DNA from: an uncultured Marmoricola sp. | GTDB taxonomy: Bacteria; Actinomycetota; Actinomycetes; Propionibacteriales; Nocardioidaceae | Direction: 5' to 3' | Length of the DNA stretch: 34,799 nucleotides | Assembly (NCBI GenBank): GCA_937868075.1 | Contig: CALMLL010000110.1 | Span: 1-34,799, forward strand | In this document: positions 23,853 through 31,204 of the stretch, one piece after another | Position numbering within the stretch: position 1 is the stretch's first letter | Layout: each line of letters begins with the position of its first letter | Notes under the pieces: generated by a model | What the model saw: the letters and a program-made list of their open reading frames with translations, nothing else | What the model was told of the DNA's origin: nothing | Database searches by the model: none | Position numbers and translations under genes: made by a program

Positions 23853-24047
23853 TCAGAGACCGAGCATCTTCTTGGCGCGCGGTACGTCGACGGCGGCGAC
23901 CTCGGTCGTGCCGGACATCCGGCGGGTCATCCGCGAGGACTTCTTCTCCAACTTGTGGCGAAGGCCGGTCTTCTCGCGACGGATCTTGCCCGTGCCGGTG
24001 ACGCGGAAGCGCTTGCTCGCACCGGAGTGCGTCTTGTTCTTCGGCAT
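23853..24047 (-). CDS. rpmI: 50S ribosomal protein L35
   Basis: A 64-residue basic ribosomal protein. It begins [20 protein letters not shown], the invariant L35 start, and continues with the Lys/Arg-rich loop [17 protein letters not shown] purine-rich AGAAAGAGAG lies upstream of ATG 24047. It sits 28 bases after infC in the usual order. Confidence 0.97.
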   Translation of the reverse strand: MPKNKTHSGASKRFRVTGTGKIRREKTGLRHKLEKKSSRMTRRMSGTTEVAAVDVPRAKKMLGL

Positions 24048-24075
24048 GTCTATCTCTCTTTCTTGCAGGTCTGGT

Positions 24076-24762
24076 TTACAGGTCGATGTCGGGGTCGAGG
24101 TTCTCGGAGCGACGGCGCTCCTTCTTCTTCGGCTGGTTGGCGCGCGCGGCCTGGGCAGAAGCCCGCTCGGCGTGCTCCTCGGCCTCCACGGCAGCGCGCT
24201 CGGCGGCCCGGGTGACCTTCTCGGCCTTCACTTCGGCCTTGGCTTCAGCCTTCTTCTTGTGCGGACCCAGAACCATGATCATGTTGCGGCCGTCTTGCTT
24301 GGGCGACGACTCCACGAACCCGAGTTCGGTGACGTCCTCGGCCAACCGCTGCAACAGCCGGAAACCCAGCTCGGGGCGGTGCTGCTCACGACCGCGGAAC
24401 ATGATCGTGATCTTGACCTTGTCGCCCTGCCGCAGGAACCGCACGACGTGGCCCTTCTTGGTCTCATAGTCGTGCTGGTCGATCTTGGGGCGAAGCTTCA
24501 TTTCCTTGATGACCGTGTTGGTCTGGTTGCGACGCGCTTCACGGGCCTTCTGGGCGTTCTCGTACTTGAACTTCCCGTAGTCCATGAGCTTGCAGACCGG
24601 AGGGCGGCCTTGCGGAGCGATCTCGACCAGATCGAGGTCGGCTTCCACGGCCAGCTTGAGGGCCTGGTCGGTCGGCACGATGCCGACCGTCTCGCCATTG
24701 GGTCCAACGAGACGGACCTCGGGAACCCGGATCCGGTCGTTGATGCGCAGCTCGGTGCTGAT
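24076..24762 (-). CDS. infC: Translation initiation factor IF-3 (ATC start codon)
   Basis: A 228-residue initiation factor that keeps ribosomal subunits apart and proofreads start codon and initiator tRNA on the 30S. The N-terminal domain begins [20 protein letters not shown], and the C-terminal domain follows from about 80 ([18 protein letters not shown]) to 170. A tail of about 55 residues rich in Ala, Glu, Lys and Arg is longer than in E. coli, as in other actinobacteria. The start is read as ATC at 24762: a full AGGAGG lies 4 bases upstream and no ATG or GTG fits. Rare AUU/AUC starts are typical of infC and allow IF3 to limit its own translation. Confidence 0.96.
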   Translation of the reverse strand: MSTELRINDRIRVPEVRLVGPNGETVGIVPTDQALKLAVEADLDLVEIAPQGRPPVCKLMDYGKFKYENAQKAREARRNQTNTVIKEMKLRPKIDQHDYETKKGHVVRFLRQGDKVKITIMFRGREQHRPELGFRLLQRLAEDVTELGFVESSPKQDGRNMIMVLGPHKKKAEAKAEVKAEKVTRAAERAAVEAEEHAERASAQAARANQPKKKERRRSENLDPDIDL

Positions 24763-25053
24763 GTGTCCTCCTGGATTGAACGTGGGCGACCTGGCCGAAA
24801 ACCTCAAGAAGGCTCCCGCCCACAAGCGGAAGCCTTCGTCAGCCGCCGACTCCGGCTACGCCGGAAGTCTGCGACTTCGCCAGACCCGACCCGACGACCT
24901 CGACGGTCGATGCGGGTGGGAGACCTAGGGTCTCCGCTTGTGGATCGAGCACAGGGTGCTCAATCGGTCGCGCCAAGAGTACCCGGGGCCGCCGAGGTTC
25001 TCCTAATCAGCCGGCATGCCCGCGCGCTCCCCACCTGGAGGCGCGAGGCGGGG
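24763..25053 (-). promoter_or_regulatory. Structured 5' leader of infC-rpmI-rplT
   Basis: About 290 bases without a convincing gene. On the minus strand it can fold into a series of hairpins: GAGCAC/GTGCTC around 24946-24960, GGAGACC/GGTCTCC at 24919-24935, CCGGC/GCCGG around 24851-24864, and a terminator-like stem at 24808-24837. The segment at 24933-24943 is perfectly complementary (11 bases) to part of that last stem, so two exclusive folds are possible. A leader that controls IF3/L35/L20 output is known in other bacteria; the mechanism here is inferred. No good promoter is recognised. Confidence 0.5.
24808..24837 (-). terminator. Terminator-like hairpin in the infC leader (possible attenuator)
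   Basis: A 12-base-pair stem (24826-24837 with 24808-24819, one G-U pair) and a 6-base loop. On the minus strand GAAGGCTTCCGC pairs with GCGGGAGCCTTC, followed by TTGAGGTTTT. The T-run is interrupted, so it may act as a leaky terminator. It lies about 45 bases upstream of the infC start. Confidence 0.5.
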
Positions 25054-25566
25054 TCACTCCACATCGGGGGCCACGGTGAGCCATCCCCAGCGACCGTCCT
25101 CCAGCCCGACCAGTCGATGTCCGGCAGCCGCGGCTCTCAGGTCCTCCCCGGCAATGACGAAGCGCTGCGGCCCGGCGATGTCGACGACGACCGCGACGGC
25201 GGATTCCTGGATCGCGGACTCACACGCCTGGGCGCAGGAGACCGGGACCGGCCGGGCCGCGGGATCCCAGGCCGCCATGGCCGCCATCGACGTGAACGCC
25301 AGTAGCGCCTTTTGACCATCGGGCCGTTGAATCAGCACCGCTGCCATCTCCGAGGACTTGTCTCGAGCGCGGCCGTGCTCGTCGTACTCCACCTCCCCGA
25401 GGACAGCCACGACCGGAACCAACAGGCGGGAGCCGATCAGGGCAGCCAGCACAGCGGACTCGGCCGTCGGGTCGGCGGCGAACGCCTCGAAAGCGCGAGC
25501 GACCAGGGGCGGGGTGTCCCCGTGGTCGTCTTCGTAACCTTGGGTGTGACCGTCGATGCTGCGCAC
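25054..25566 (-). CDS. SseB-family protein
   Basis: A 170-residue protein resembling the SseB N-terminal domain family, found upstream of infC in many actinobacteria. Its core runs SAVLAALIGSRLLVPVVAV, then SSEMAAVLIQRPDGQKALLAFTS and RFVIAGEDLRA, an alternating alpha/beta pattern. The molecular function is not established. A GTG at 25566 is the longest sensible start, without a clear ribosome-binding site. It lies head to head with the kinase-like gene at 25620. Confidence 0.72.
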   Translation of the reverse strand: MRSIDGHTQGYEDDHGDTPPLVARAFEAFAADPTAESAVLAALIGSRLLVPVVAVLGEVEYDEHGRARDKSSEMAAVLIQRPDGQKALLAFTSMAAMAAWDPAARPVPVSCAQACESAIQESAVAVVVDIAGPQRFVIAGEDLRAAAAGHRLVGLEDGRWGWLTVAPDVE

Positions 25567-25619
25567 AGCCCGATGGTGTCAGACTGCCCGCACACGGCCC
25601 GCAGAAGGGGCAATCACCG

Positions 25620-26174
25620 ATGATCGACGTTGCCTATCACGATGCGTTCCGGGTGATCGCGCACGCCGAGGGCCACCTCCCGCGGCTTCGCAACACTCGC
25701 CTGATCCTCATCGACGGCCCGGCCGGGTCAGGCAAGTCAACCCTGGCCAGCGCCCTCGTCACCCGTCGCCCCGATGCAGCGGTGGTCAACCTCGATGACC
25801 TCTACCCCGGCTGGGCCGGGTTGCCCGCGGTCTACCACCTACTGCCGCAATTGCTGCTCCCGATGGCGGCAGGTCAGCCCGGTCACTACCGCCACTACGA
25901 CTGGTACGCCGGCAAGGCGACCCACTCCGTCGTCGTACCCCCCCGGCGGTTGCTGGTCGTGGAAGGCTGCGGGGCCGGGCTGGGACGTCTTGCCGCGTTG
26001 ACCACCACCCTGGTGTGGGTCGAAGCACCGCGTTCGGTGCGGTGGGAGCGAGGTCGGGTGCGGGCCGGGAGCGAGAACGTCGAGAACTGGCGGCGCTGGT
26101 CGATTCAGGAGGATGTGATCCATGTGCGAGAGCGCACACGGGCACGGGCAGACCTCATCGTGACCAATCGTTGA
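25620..26174 (+). CDS. P-loop kinase-like ATP-binding protein
   Basis: A 184-residue P-loop NTPase resembling uridine kinase-like small-molecule kinases. Walker A is GPAGSGKST (33-41). A probable Walker B/catalytic stretch is VVNLDDLYPGW, where paired Asp often bind the acceptor or Mg. The lid-like region RWERGRVRAGSENVENWRRW has several Arg. The substrate is unknown; a nucleoside or sugar is plausible. ATG 25620 is 53 bases from the divergent SseB-like gene and has only a weak GAAGGGG upstream. Its last 20 bases overlap the end of the glycosyltransferase gene on the opposite strand. Confidence 0.72.
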   Translation: MIDVAYHDAFRVIAHAEGHLPRLRNTRLILIDGPAGSGKSTLASALVTRRPDAAVVNLDDLYPGWAGLPAVYHLLPQLLLPMAAGQPGHYRHYDWYAGKATHSVVVPPRRLLVVEGCGAGLGRLAALTTTLVWVEAPRSVRWERGRVRAGSENVENWRRWSIQEDVIHVRERTRARADLIVTNR

Positions 26175-27405
26175 TCCGTGAGACCGCGCTTGAGACACCG
26201 TCCTCGGCCCTGGCCAGGTCAGCGATCCGCCGGGCATTCTCCGAGAACCGCCCACTCCTCAGTTCGTCGATCAGCACACCGAGTCGCTCGACGGACAACT
26301 GATGGCGGCGGATCCCTCGAGGCCCCACACCCAACTCGTGGAGGCGACGGGCCCAATAGGGCTGGTCGCCGATGTGGGCGACCGCCACCGAGGGAATCCC
26401 CGAACGTAGTGCGGCACCGGTGGTGCCGGCGCCGCCGTGGTGAACAACCCCGGCCATCCGGGGAAACAGCCACTCGTGCGGGAGGTGATCCACGAACAAC
26501 ACATCATCGGTCGAGGCCGCGGACAACCCCGCCATGCCCGAGTGCACGACTAGCCTCGTTCGGGTCCGCCTTCCCGCCTCGGCGATGACCTGGAGATCGG
26601 CCTCCGGAGTTCGGCTCGGCATGCTGCCGAAGCCCACGTACACAGGAGGTGGGCCCGCTGCCAGCCAGTCCTCGACCTCACTGGGTGCGGACCACTCCCC
26701 CACGATGGAGGAAGGAGTCCAATACCCGGTGACGACCTGGGTGGGCGGCCAGTCGTCGGGAGGCGGCACCACCACCGGGCTGGCCCCCAGCAGAGTGGGC
26801 GTCTCCAACACCGCACGAACGAACCCCTTGCGACCAGGCGGCGCCTCCCCCCAGGCCCTGGCCAACTCGTCACCAGCGAATGTGAACGCCCCCGCGGTCA
26901 TCGCGAGCAGCAGTCGGGACGAACCCAGGTTGAGCCGACTTGACCTTGACCGCACCCATGGCTGCAGCGTGGCCGCCGGCGAGGCGGATGGCCGAATCGG
27001 CGACATCTGTGCGCACACGTGGCGCGCTCCGCTGCGTCTGGCCAGCATCGCCGCGCATTCCACGGTCAGGATGCCGCTGACGAACAGGTCGGCGGTTCCC
27101 TCCAACGGCGCCATCGCGCGGGCGTACGTCGAGGCACCCGACTTCATCAAAGCGGTGAGCCGCCGCAACTCTGTCACCGGGTTGTGGCTGGACTCTGCCA
27201 GCCAGCGCACGCCCAACTCCGAGGAGATCAACTCGGCCGACGTGACCGCGACCGAGCTGAACCTCAGACCGGCCGCGGTGATCAGCGGCTCGAAGTCGTC
27301 GCCGGCGATCACGGTGACGTCGTGGTCGGCAGCGAGACCGGCACCGAGCGCCACGATCGGCACCACGTCGCCGCGCGAGCCGGCCGCCAGCATCGAGATC
27401 CGCAC
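26155..27405 (-). CDS. GT-B glycosyltransferase (UGT/MGT-like)
   Basis: About 416 residues. The N-terminus RISMLAAGSRGDVVPIVALG is the acceptor-domain start typical of sterol and macrolide glycosyltransferases of family GT1. The C-terminal nucleotide-sugar domain has VYVGFGSMPSR and the donor-binding signature HHGGAGTTGAALRSGIP (about 322-338), then GDQPYWARRLHELGVG. The sugar and acceptor are unknown. GTG 27405 is chosen because it gives the family-typical start; ATG 27471 would add 22 Pro-rich residues and leave 14 bases to the divergent gene. Neither has a good ribosome-binding site. Confidence 0.82.
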   Translation of the reverse strand: MRISMLAAGSRGDVVPIVALGAGLAADHDVTVIAGDDFEPLITAAGLRFSSVAVTSAELISSELGVRWLAESSHNPVTELRRLTALMKSGASTYARAMAPLEGTADLFVSGILTVECAAMLARRSGARHVCAQMSPIRPSASPAATLQPWVRSRSSRLNLGSSRLLLAMTAGAFTFAGDELARAWGEAPPGRKGFVRAVLETPTLLGASPVVVPPPDDWPPTQVVTGYWTPSSIVGEWSAPSEVEDWLAAGPPPVYVGFGSMPSRTPEADLQVIAEAGRRTRTRLVVHSGMAGLSAASTDDVLFVDHLPHEWLFPRMAGVVHHGGAGTTGAALRSGIPSVAVAHIGDQPYWARRLHELGVGPRGIRRHQLSVERLGVLIDELRSGRFSENARRIADLARAEDGVSSAVSRINDWSR

Positions 27406-27485
27406 CGCGCCATGCTGCCACGGCACCCGCCCTGGGGGTTCCTGGTCAGCCCCCGGAGCGGCTTGGTTCATGGCAAGGTGGCGCC

Positions 27486-28376
27486 ATGAGCTTGAGCGGC
27501 GAAGAGTTCACCATCGAATCCCACGGATATCGCGCCGTGATCACCGAAGCCGGGGCCACCTTGCGGCTCCTGCAGCACGCTGGGCGAGATCTCATCGTGG
27601 GGCACGGGGCCGGCGAGATGGCCACTGCGGGGCGCGGCCAGCACCTGATCCCTTGGCCCAACCGGATCCGAGACGGTCGCTACACGTTCGCCGGACGCTC
27701 CTACCAACTACCGATCTCCGAACCAGCTCGCACCAACGCCAGCCATGGCCTGACCCGATGGGCAGCCTGGGTGGGGGTGCAAGAGTCCTCCGACTGCGTG
27801 CGGATGCTCTATCCGATGATGGCCCAGCCCGGATACCCCTGGGCGCTGGACCTAGCGGTCAGCTACCAGGTCGATGAGGACGGCCTGGCGGTGGTGGTGC
27901 AGGCCCACAACGTCTCCGACACGCCTGCGCCATTCGCCTACGGAGCGCACCCCTACCTCACCGCGGGCACCGAACTGATCGATGACGCGTGGCTGTGTTT
28001 CGCCGCCCGCGAGGAGCAGCTGGTCGATCCCGAGCGGATGCTGCCGACCGGTACCCGCCCGGTTGCGGGCACCGAGGCCGACTTCGCCACCGCCCGCCGA
28101 ATCGGTGACCAGCGCCTCGACACCGCCTTCGGGCTCGATTCGCCGGCACGGGTGACCCTGCGCGATGACTCAGGTGTCGGTGTGGAGTTGTGGGGGGATG
28201 CATCGATGGGCTGGTTGCAGATCTACACCGCCGACAGCCCGCCTATCCAGCGCAGCGGCCTAGCCGTGGAACCCATGACCGCTCCCCCGGACGCCTTCAA
28301 CTCCGGCACCGATCTGGTCGTGTTGCAGCCAGGGCAGCGTCACGCCTGTCAGTGGGGAATCAGGGCGCTGGGGTGA
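27486..28376 (+). CDS. Aldose-1-epimerase-family protein
   Basis: A 296-residue galactose-mutarotase-like protein that would interconvert sugar anomers. Seen: LIPWPNRIRDGRY (54-66, sugar-contacting Asn/Arg), His88 in ASHGL, His155 in YGAHPYL and the catalytic Glu262 in VEPMTAPPDAFNSG. These match the catalytic His/His/Glu set. AAGG lies about 7 bases before ATG 27486. The family also includes glucose-6-phosphate 1-epimerases, so the substrate is open. Divergent from the glycosyltransferase gene. Its last 17 bases overlap the end of the PH-like gene on the opposite strand. Confidence 0.85.
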   Translation: MSLSGEEFTIESHGYRAVITEAGATLRLLQHAGRDLIVGHGAGEMATAGRGQHLIPWPNRIRDGRYTFAGRSYQLPISEPARTNASHGLTRWAAWVGVQESSDCVRMLYPMMAQPGYPWALDLAVSYQVDEDGLAVVVQAHNVSDTPAPFAYGAHPYLTAGTELIDDAWLCFAAREEQLVDPERMLPTGTRPVAGTEADFATARRIGDQRLDTAFGLDSPARVTLRDDSGVGVELWGDASMGWLQIYTADSPPIQRSGLAVEPMTAPPDAFNSGTDLVVLQPGQRHACQWGIRALG

Positions 28377-28827
28377 GCGGTGGCTCGGGCGGCGAGTGAG
28401 CTTCCAGGAGCGCCCTGAACTCGCGTACGGCGGAGGTCGCGGTCCGGCCATCGGAACCCTGCACCCCGAAGACGGCCAGCGTGGTGCCGTCGGAGAGGTC
28501 CAACTCGGCCCACGGAGCGCCGTGGCGCAATCGGAAATTGACCACCTGAGCCCACTCGAAGGTGCGGGTGCGATAGCCGTTGACCACGGTGACGTGGTCT
28601 GGCGCCGCGGTCAGACGCGATCGTGCCATCGCCCACCAGGCGAGGAACAACATGACGAACATGCCCACGATGGTCAGCCGTTGAGAGGTGGAGAAGTTCG
28701 CTCGGATGTGCGGTCCCCAGGCGATCCAGGCCACCGCGACCATCACGATCAACACACCGATCGCGATCAGCCCGGCAATGCGCGCCCCGACCGGGCGCCA
28801 CGTGCGGGTCTCAGAGTCGGCAGGCAT
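28360..28827 (-). CDS. Membrane protein with a bacterial PH-like domain
   Basis: A 155-residue protein. Two membrane helices (about 17-35 and 46-66) are followed by a soluble segment resembling bacterial PH domains: LTAAPDHVTVVNGYRTRTFEWAQV and ELDLSDGTTLAVFGVQ. The function is unknown. Homologues with this layout often follow hisG in actinobacteria. ATG 28827 lies 17 bases inside the end of hisG; ATG 28857 would add ten residues. It is probably the last gene of the hisE-hisG transcript. Confidence 0.7.
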   Translation of the reverse strand: MPADSETRTWRPVGARIAGLIAIGVLIVMVAVAWIAWGPHIRANFSTSQRLTIVGMFVMLFLAWWAMARSRLTAAPDHVTVVNGYRTRTFEWAQVVNFRLRHGAPWAELDLSDGTTLAVFGVQGSDGRTATSAVREFRALLEAHSPPEPPLTPAP

Positions 28828-29725
28828 GGATATCGGTGAGCAGGATGCCGCGGGCACCCAGATCGAAGAGTTGATCCATGAGGCGTTGGGCGCCTTCGCG
28901 GGGCACCATCGAGCGGACCGCCACCCAGCCTTCGCGATGCAGGGGTGAGACCGTGGGCGACTCGATCCCCGGGGTGAGGGCGACGGCGGCCTCCACAGCC
29001 TCCAGGCGGATGTCGTAGTCCATCATCAGGTAGCCGCGCGCGACCAGGACTCCGTCGAGGCGTCGACGAAACACCTCGAAGCCTTCCGGCTGGGGCGACC
29101 CCGAACGGGTGATCAGCACCGCTTCTGATTCCAGGATCACCTCACCGAAGACCGCCAATCCGGCCTGTCGAAGGGTGCTCCCGGTCTCGACCACGTCGGC
29201 GATCACATCGGCCACCCCCAACTGGACCGAGGTCTCCACCGCGCCGTCGAGTCGGGTGACGCTGGCTTCGACGCCGTGGCGCTCCAGGTAGTCGGCCACC
29301 ACGCCGGCGTACGACGTGGCGATGCGACGCCCCTGGAGATCGGCAATCGAGGATGCGGTCCCGGGGCGGGCGGCGAAGCGGAACCGCGAGCGACCGAAGC
29401 CCAGCGGCAGTACCTCGTCGGCCTTGGCGCCGGAGTCCAAGAGCAGGTCGCGTCCGGTGATTCCGACGTCGAGTTGGCCTTGGCCCACATAGACCGCGAT
29501 GTCTCGAGGGCGCAGATAGAAGAACTCCACCCCGTTGTCGGGGTCGCTGTGGGTGAGATCCTTGGGGTCGTGTCGTTGGCGGTAGCCGGCCTCACGGAGC
29601 ATGTCGGAGGCCGATTGGGCCAGCGCGCCCTTGTTGGGCAGAGCGATCCGCAGCGGGCGCGGATCTGCTTGTTGAACCGCTGCCGGTTGAACGGTGTCTT
29701 CTTCGGGGGTTTCCACGGGGCTCAT
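28811..29725 (-). CDS. hisG: ATP phosphoribosyltransferase (long form)
   Basis: A 304-residue enzyme that joins ATP and PRPP, the first and feedback-controlled step of histidine synthesis. The catalytic domain runs from LRIALPNKGALAQSA (25-39) with VGITGRDLL. The phosphate-binding segment is GAVETSVQLGVADVIADVVETGSTLRQAGL. The C-terminal regulatory domain (about 225-304) marks the long, histidine-inhibited form that needs no HisZ. The first 24 residues (MSPVETPEEDTVQ...) are an extra tail, but ATG 29725 has AGGA about 6 bases upstream and follows hisE by 7 bases, so this start is favoured. Confidence 0.95.
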   Translation of the reverse strand: MSPVETPEEDTVQPAAVQQADPRPLRIALPNKGALAQSASDMLREAGYRQRHDPKDLTHSDPDNGVEFFYLRPRDIAVYVGQGQLDVGITGRDLLLDSGAKADEVLPLGFGRSRFRFAARPGTASSIADLQGRRIATSYAGVVADYLERHGVEASVTRLDGAVETSVQLGVADVIADVVETGSTLRQAGLAVFGEVILESEAVLITRSGSPQPEGFEVFRRRLDGVLVARGYLMMDYDIRLEAVEAAVALTPGIESPTVSPLHREGWVAVRSMVPREGAQRLMDQLFDLGARGILLTDIHACRL

Positions 29726-29732
29726 GCCTGTC

Positions 29733-29996
29733 CTAGAGGTGTTGGTAGACGTCTTCGAGGGAGATCCCGGCCGCCAGCATCAGCACCTGGGCGTGGTAGA
29801 GCAGTTGGCTGATCTCCTCGGCGGCGCGGTCGTGGCCCTCATGCTCGGCGGCCATCCAGGCTTCGGCCGCCTCTTCGACCAGCTTCTTGCCGATGGCGTG
29901 CACGCCGGCGTCGAGCGCGGCCACGGTGCCGGACCCATCGGGGCGAGCCGTCGCCTTGTGCGACAACTCCAGCCACAACTCCTCGAACGTCTTCAC
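29733..29996 (-). CDS. hisE: Phosphoribosyl-ATP pyrophosphohydrolase
   Basis: An 87-residue all-alpha MazG-like pyrophosphatase acting on phosphoribosyl-ATP, the second step of histidine synthesis. Seen: [34 protein letters not shown] (metal-binding Glu residues) and [16 protein letters not shown]. The length is normal for the stand-alone form. The GTG at 29996 has no Shine-Dalgarno, but TAGGCT lies 8 bases upstream, so the message may be leaderless. It heads hisE-hisG. Confidence 0.93.
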   Translation of the reverse strand: MKTFEELWLELSHKATARPDGSGTVAALDAGVHAIGKKLVEEAAEAWMAAEHEGHDRAAEEISQLLYHAQVLMLAAGISLEDVYQHL

Positions 29997-30004
29997 GGGG
30001 GTCA

Positions 30005-30010
30005 AGCCTA
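30005..30010 (-). promoter_or_regulatory. -10 element for a leaderless hisE-hisG message
   Basis: Minus strand TAGGCT, a TANNNT match, eight bases before the hisE GTG. No ribosome-binding site is present. Transcription would begin at or one base before the start codon. The -35 region is not convincing. Confidence 0.4.
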
Positions 30011-30063
30011 GGCCCCACCGGACACGACCCGGTCGGGCGGCGACATGTGGACACCCAACCGAA

Positions 30064-30100
30064 CTGGTCGGGCGGCAAGACCACACCGCCGCCCGACCAG
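30064..30100 (-). terminator. Hairpin after the PnuC-family gene
   Basis: A perfect 13-base inverted repeat (CTGGTCGGGCGGC at 30064-30076 and GCCGCCCGACCAG at 30088-30100) with an 11-base loop, starting 9 bases after the transporter stop and followed on the minus strand by TTCGGTTGGG. It is probably a terminator of the GC-rich actinobacterial kind without a full T-run. A third copy of GGTCGGGCGGC lies at 30031-30041. Confidence 0.6.
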
Positions 30101-30109
30101 AACGCACCC

Positions 30110-30781
30110 TCAGACGGTCTCGGGGACAGGAGCTTCCTGAGATGCCTTCGCTGCCCGCAGCCAGACCACGAAGCCCCAGATCACGAAGCCGGCGTAGAAG
30201 AGGTACATCGTCGCGGTCGGGTAGTAGCCGGCCTTGATCAGACTGGTCACGCCGACGACATCGACCAGGATCCAGATCAGCCAGAACTCCACCCAGCCGC
30301 GGGCCATGCCGTACGTCGCCAGGATCGATCCGATCAGGATCCAGGCCTCGGTGGCCGGCCCCCAGGAGCCGAGCGCGGTCACGATCCAGTAGGCCAGGCC
30401 GTAGCCGACCACGGCCATCACCAGCAGTTGGATCCGTTCCTTGGTGTTGGCCCAACGCGGAGTGATGGCGCCACCGTCCGCGGCTCCACCGGCCTTGCGG
30501 GCCTGGCTCCACTTCCACCAGCCGTAGACCGCCAGGGCGGCGAAGAAGATCTGGCGCCCCGCCTGACCCCACAAGGGTTCGGTGGCCACGCCGGACAACT
30601 GGCCCGAGGCGAACACCGTGAACAACAAGACATTGCCGACCAGGCCGACCGGCCAAGCCCACACGAGGCGACGCATCCCGAGGATGGCGCTCGCCAATCC
30701 GAACAGGTTCCCGATCACTTCGGGAACACGAAGCCCGGTGCTCCCAACAGGGATGACACCGTGCAACAACCAATCAAGCAT
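30110..30781 (-). CDS. PnuC-family transporter, probably for riboflavin (PnuX/RibM type)
   Basis: A 223-residue membrane protein of the NMN/nicotinamide riboside transporter family, with about seven hydrophobic segments, among them 23-36, 43-60, 76-90, 117-138, 146-160, 165-182 and 190-207. The last includes [20 protein letters not shown], typical of PnuC folds. The FMN riboswitch upstream indicates that the cargo is riboflavin or a flavin, as shown for PnuX/RibM of other actinobacteria; the sequence alone would allow nicotinamide riboside. ATG 30781 has GGAG 2 bases and GGAAGG 9 bases upstream. Many actinobacteria have a full rib operon at this position; none is present here. Confidence 0.82.
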   Translation of the reverse strand: MLDWLLHGVIPVGSTGLRVPEVIGNLFGLASAILGMRRLVWAWPVGLVGNVLLFTVFASGQLSGVATEPLWGQAGRQIFFAALAVYGWWKWSQARKAGGAADGGAITPRWANTKERIQLLVMAVVGYGLAYWIVTALGSWGPATEAWILIGSILATYGMARGWVEFWLIWILVDVVGVTSLIKAGYYPTATMYLFYAGFVIWGFVVWLRAAKASQEAPVPETV

Positions 30782-30972
30782 TTCTCCGACCTTCCGCCGA
30801 GTTGTGGATTTTTGCGGCCCGTGCCGTGGAGGCGCGAGCCGAGTCGGGGGATTCTCGGAGTGAGCCGTGACTTGGCAGCGAAGTGAGATCCACCCCGGGG
30901 CCGGGTCGTCGGCACACTCCGGGGGACCATGACGGGTCACGATGCACGGCATAGCCGGGCATCACAGACCCT
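30782..30972 (-). promoter_or_regulatory. Expression platform between FMN riboswitch and transporter
   Basis: The stretch holds no gene. On the minus strand CTCCGA (30855-30860) is complementary to TCGGAG (30784-30789), which contains the Shine-Dalgarno. The overlapping CCGAG can instead pair with CTCGG at 30839-30843. These exclusive pairings suggest control of translation. A GC-rich hairpin (about 30815-30840) lacks a following T-run, so a classic terminator is not seen. Confidence 0.4.
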
Positions 30973-31097
30973 GCGTGCACTTCCCATCCGGACTTTGACC
31001 GTCGGTCCAGGAATCTCACCTGATCAACCGGTCACTGGCTGTGACCGGGTCGCGGACTTTACCGCCGGTGCGGAATTTCACCGCCCCCAGAGCACGC
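30973..31097 (-). ncRNA. FMN riboswitch (RFN element)
   Basis: On the minus strand all core RFN blocks are present in order: GGGGGCGGTGAAATTCCG, ACCGGCGGTAAAGTCCGCGA, a variable stem (CCGGTCAC/GTGACCGG), GATCAGGTGAGATTCC, GACCGACGGTCAAAGTCCGG and ATGGGA. The closing stem pairs GCGTGC (31092-31097) with GCACGC (30973-30978). It binds flavin mononucleotide and lowers expression of the downstream gene. The 191 bases between it and the transporter ATG form the expression platform. The remainder of the gap up to rpe (31098-31204) shows no gene and no clear promoter. Confidence 0.96.
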
Positions 31098-31204
31098 GAG
31101 TTGTTACTCGTCGCAGGTAAGGGTGCCACATCCGGCCAGGATGCGTCTCGCGCATGCCCCGTGACCTGAGCCACGTCAGGCGCAACGAGTCACCACGGAC
31201 GCCG

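Noticed and set aside
23362..25305. 647-residue open frame on the plus strand
   Set aside because: It is antisense to rplT, rpmI, infC and the SseB-like gene, all of which have strong family motifs. Long antisense frames are common in GC-rich DNA.
30929..31120. 63-residue open frame on the plus strand
   Set aside because: It lies across the FMN riboswitch on the opposite strand and has no family motif.
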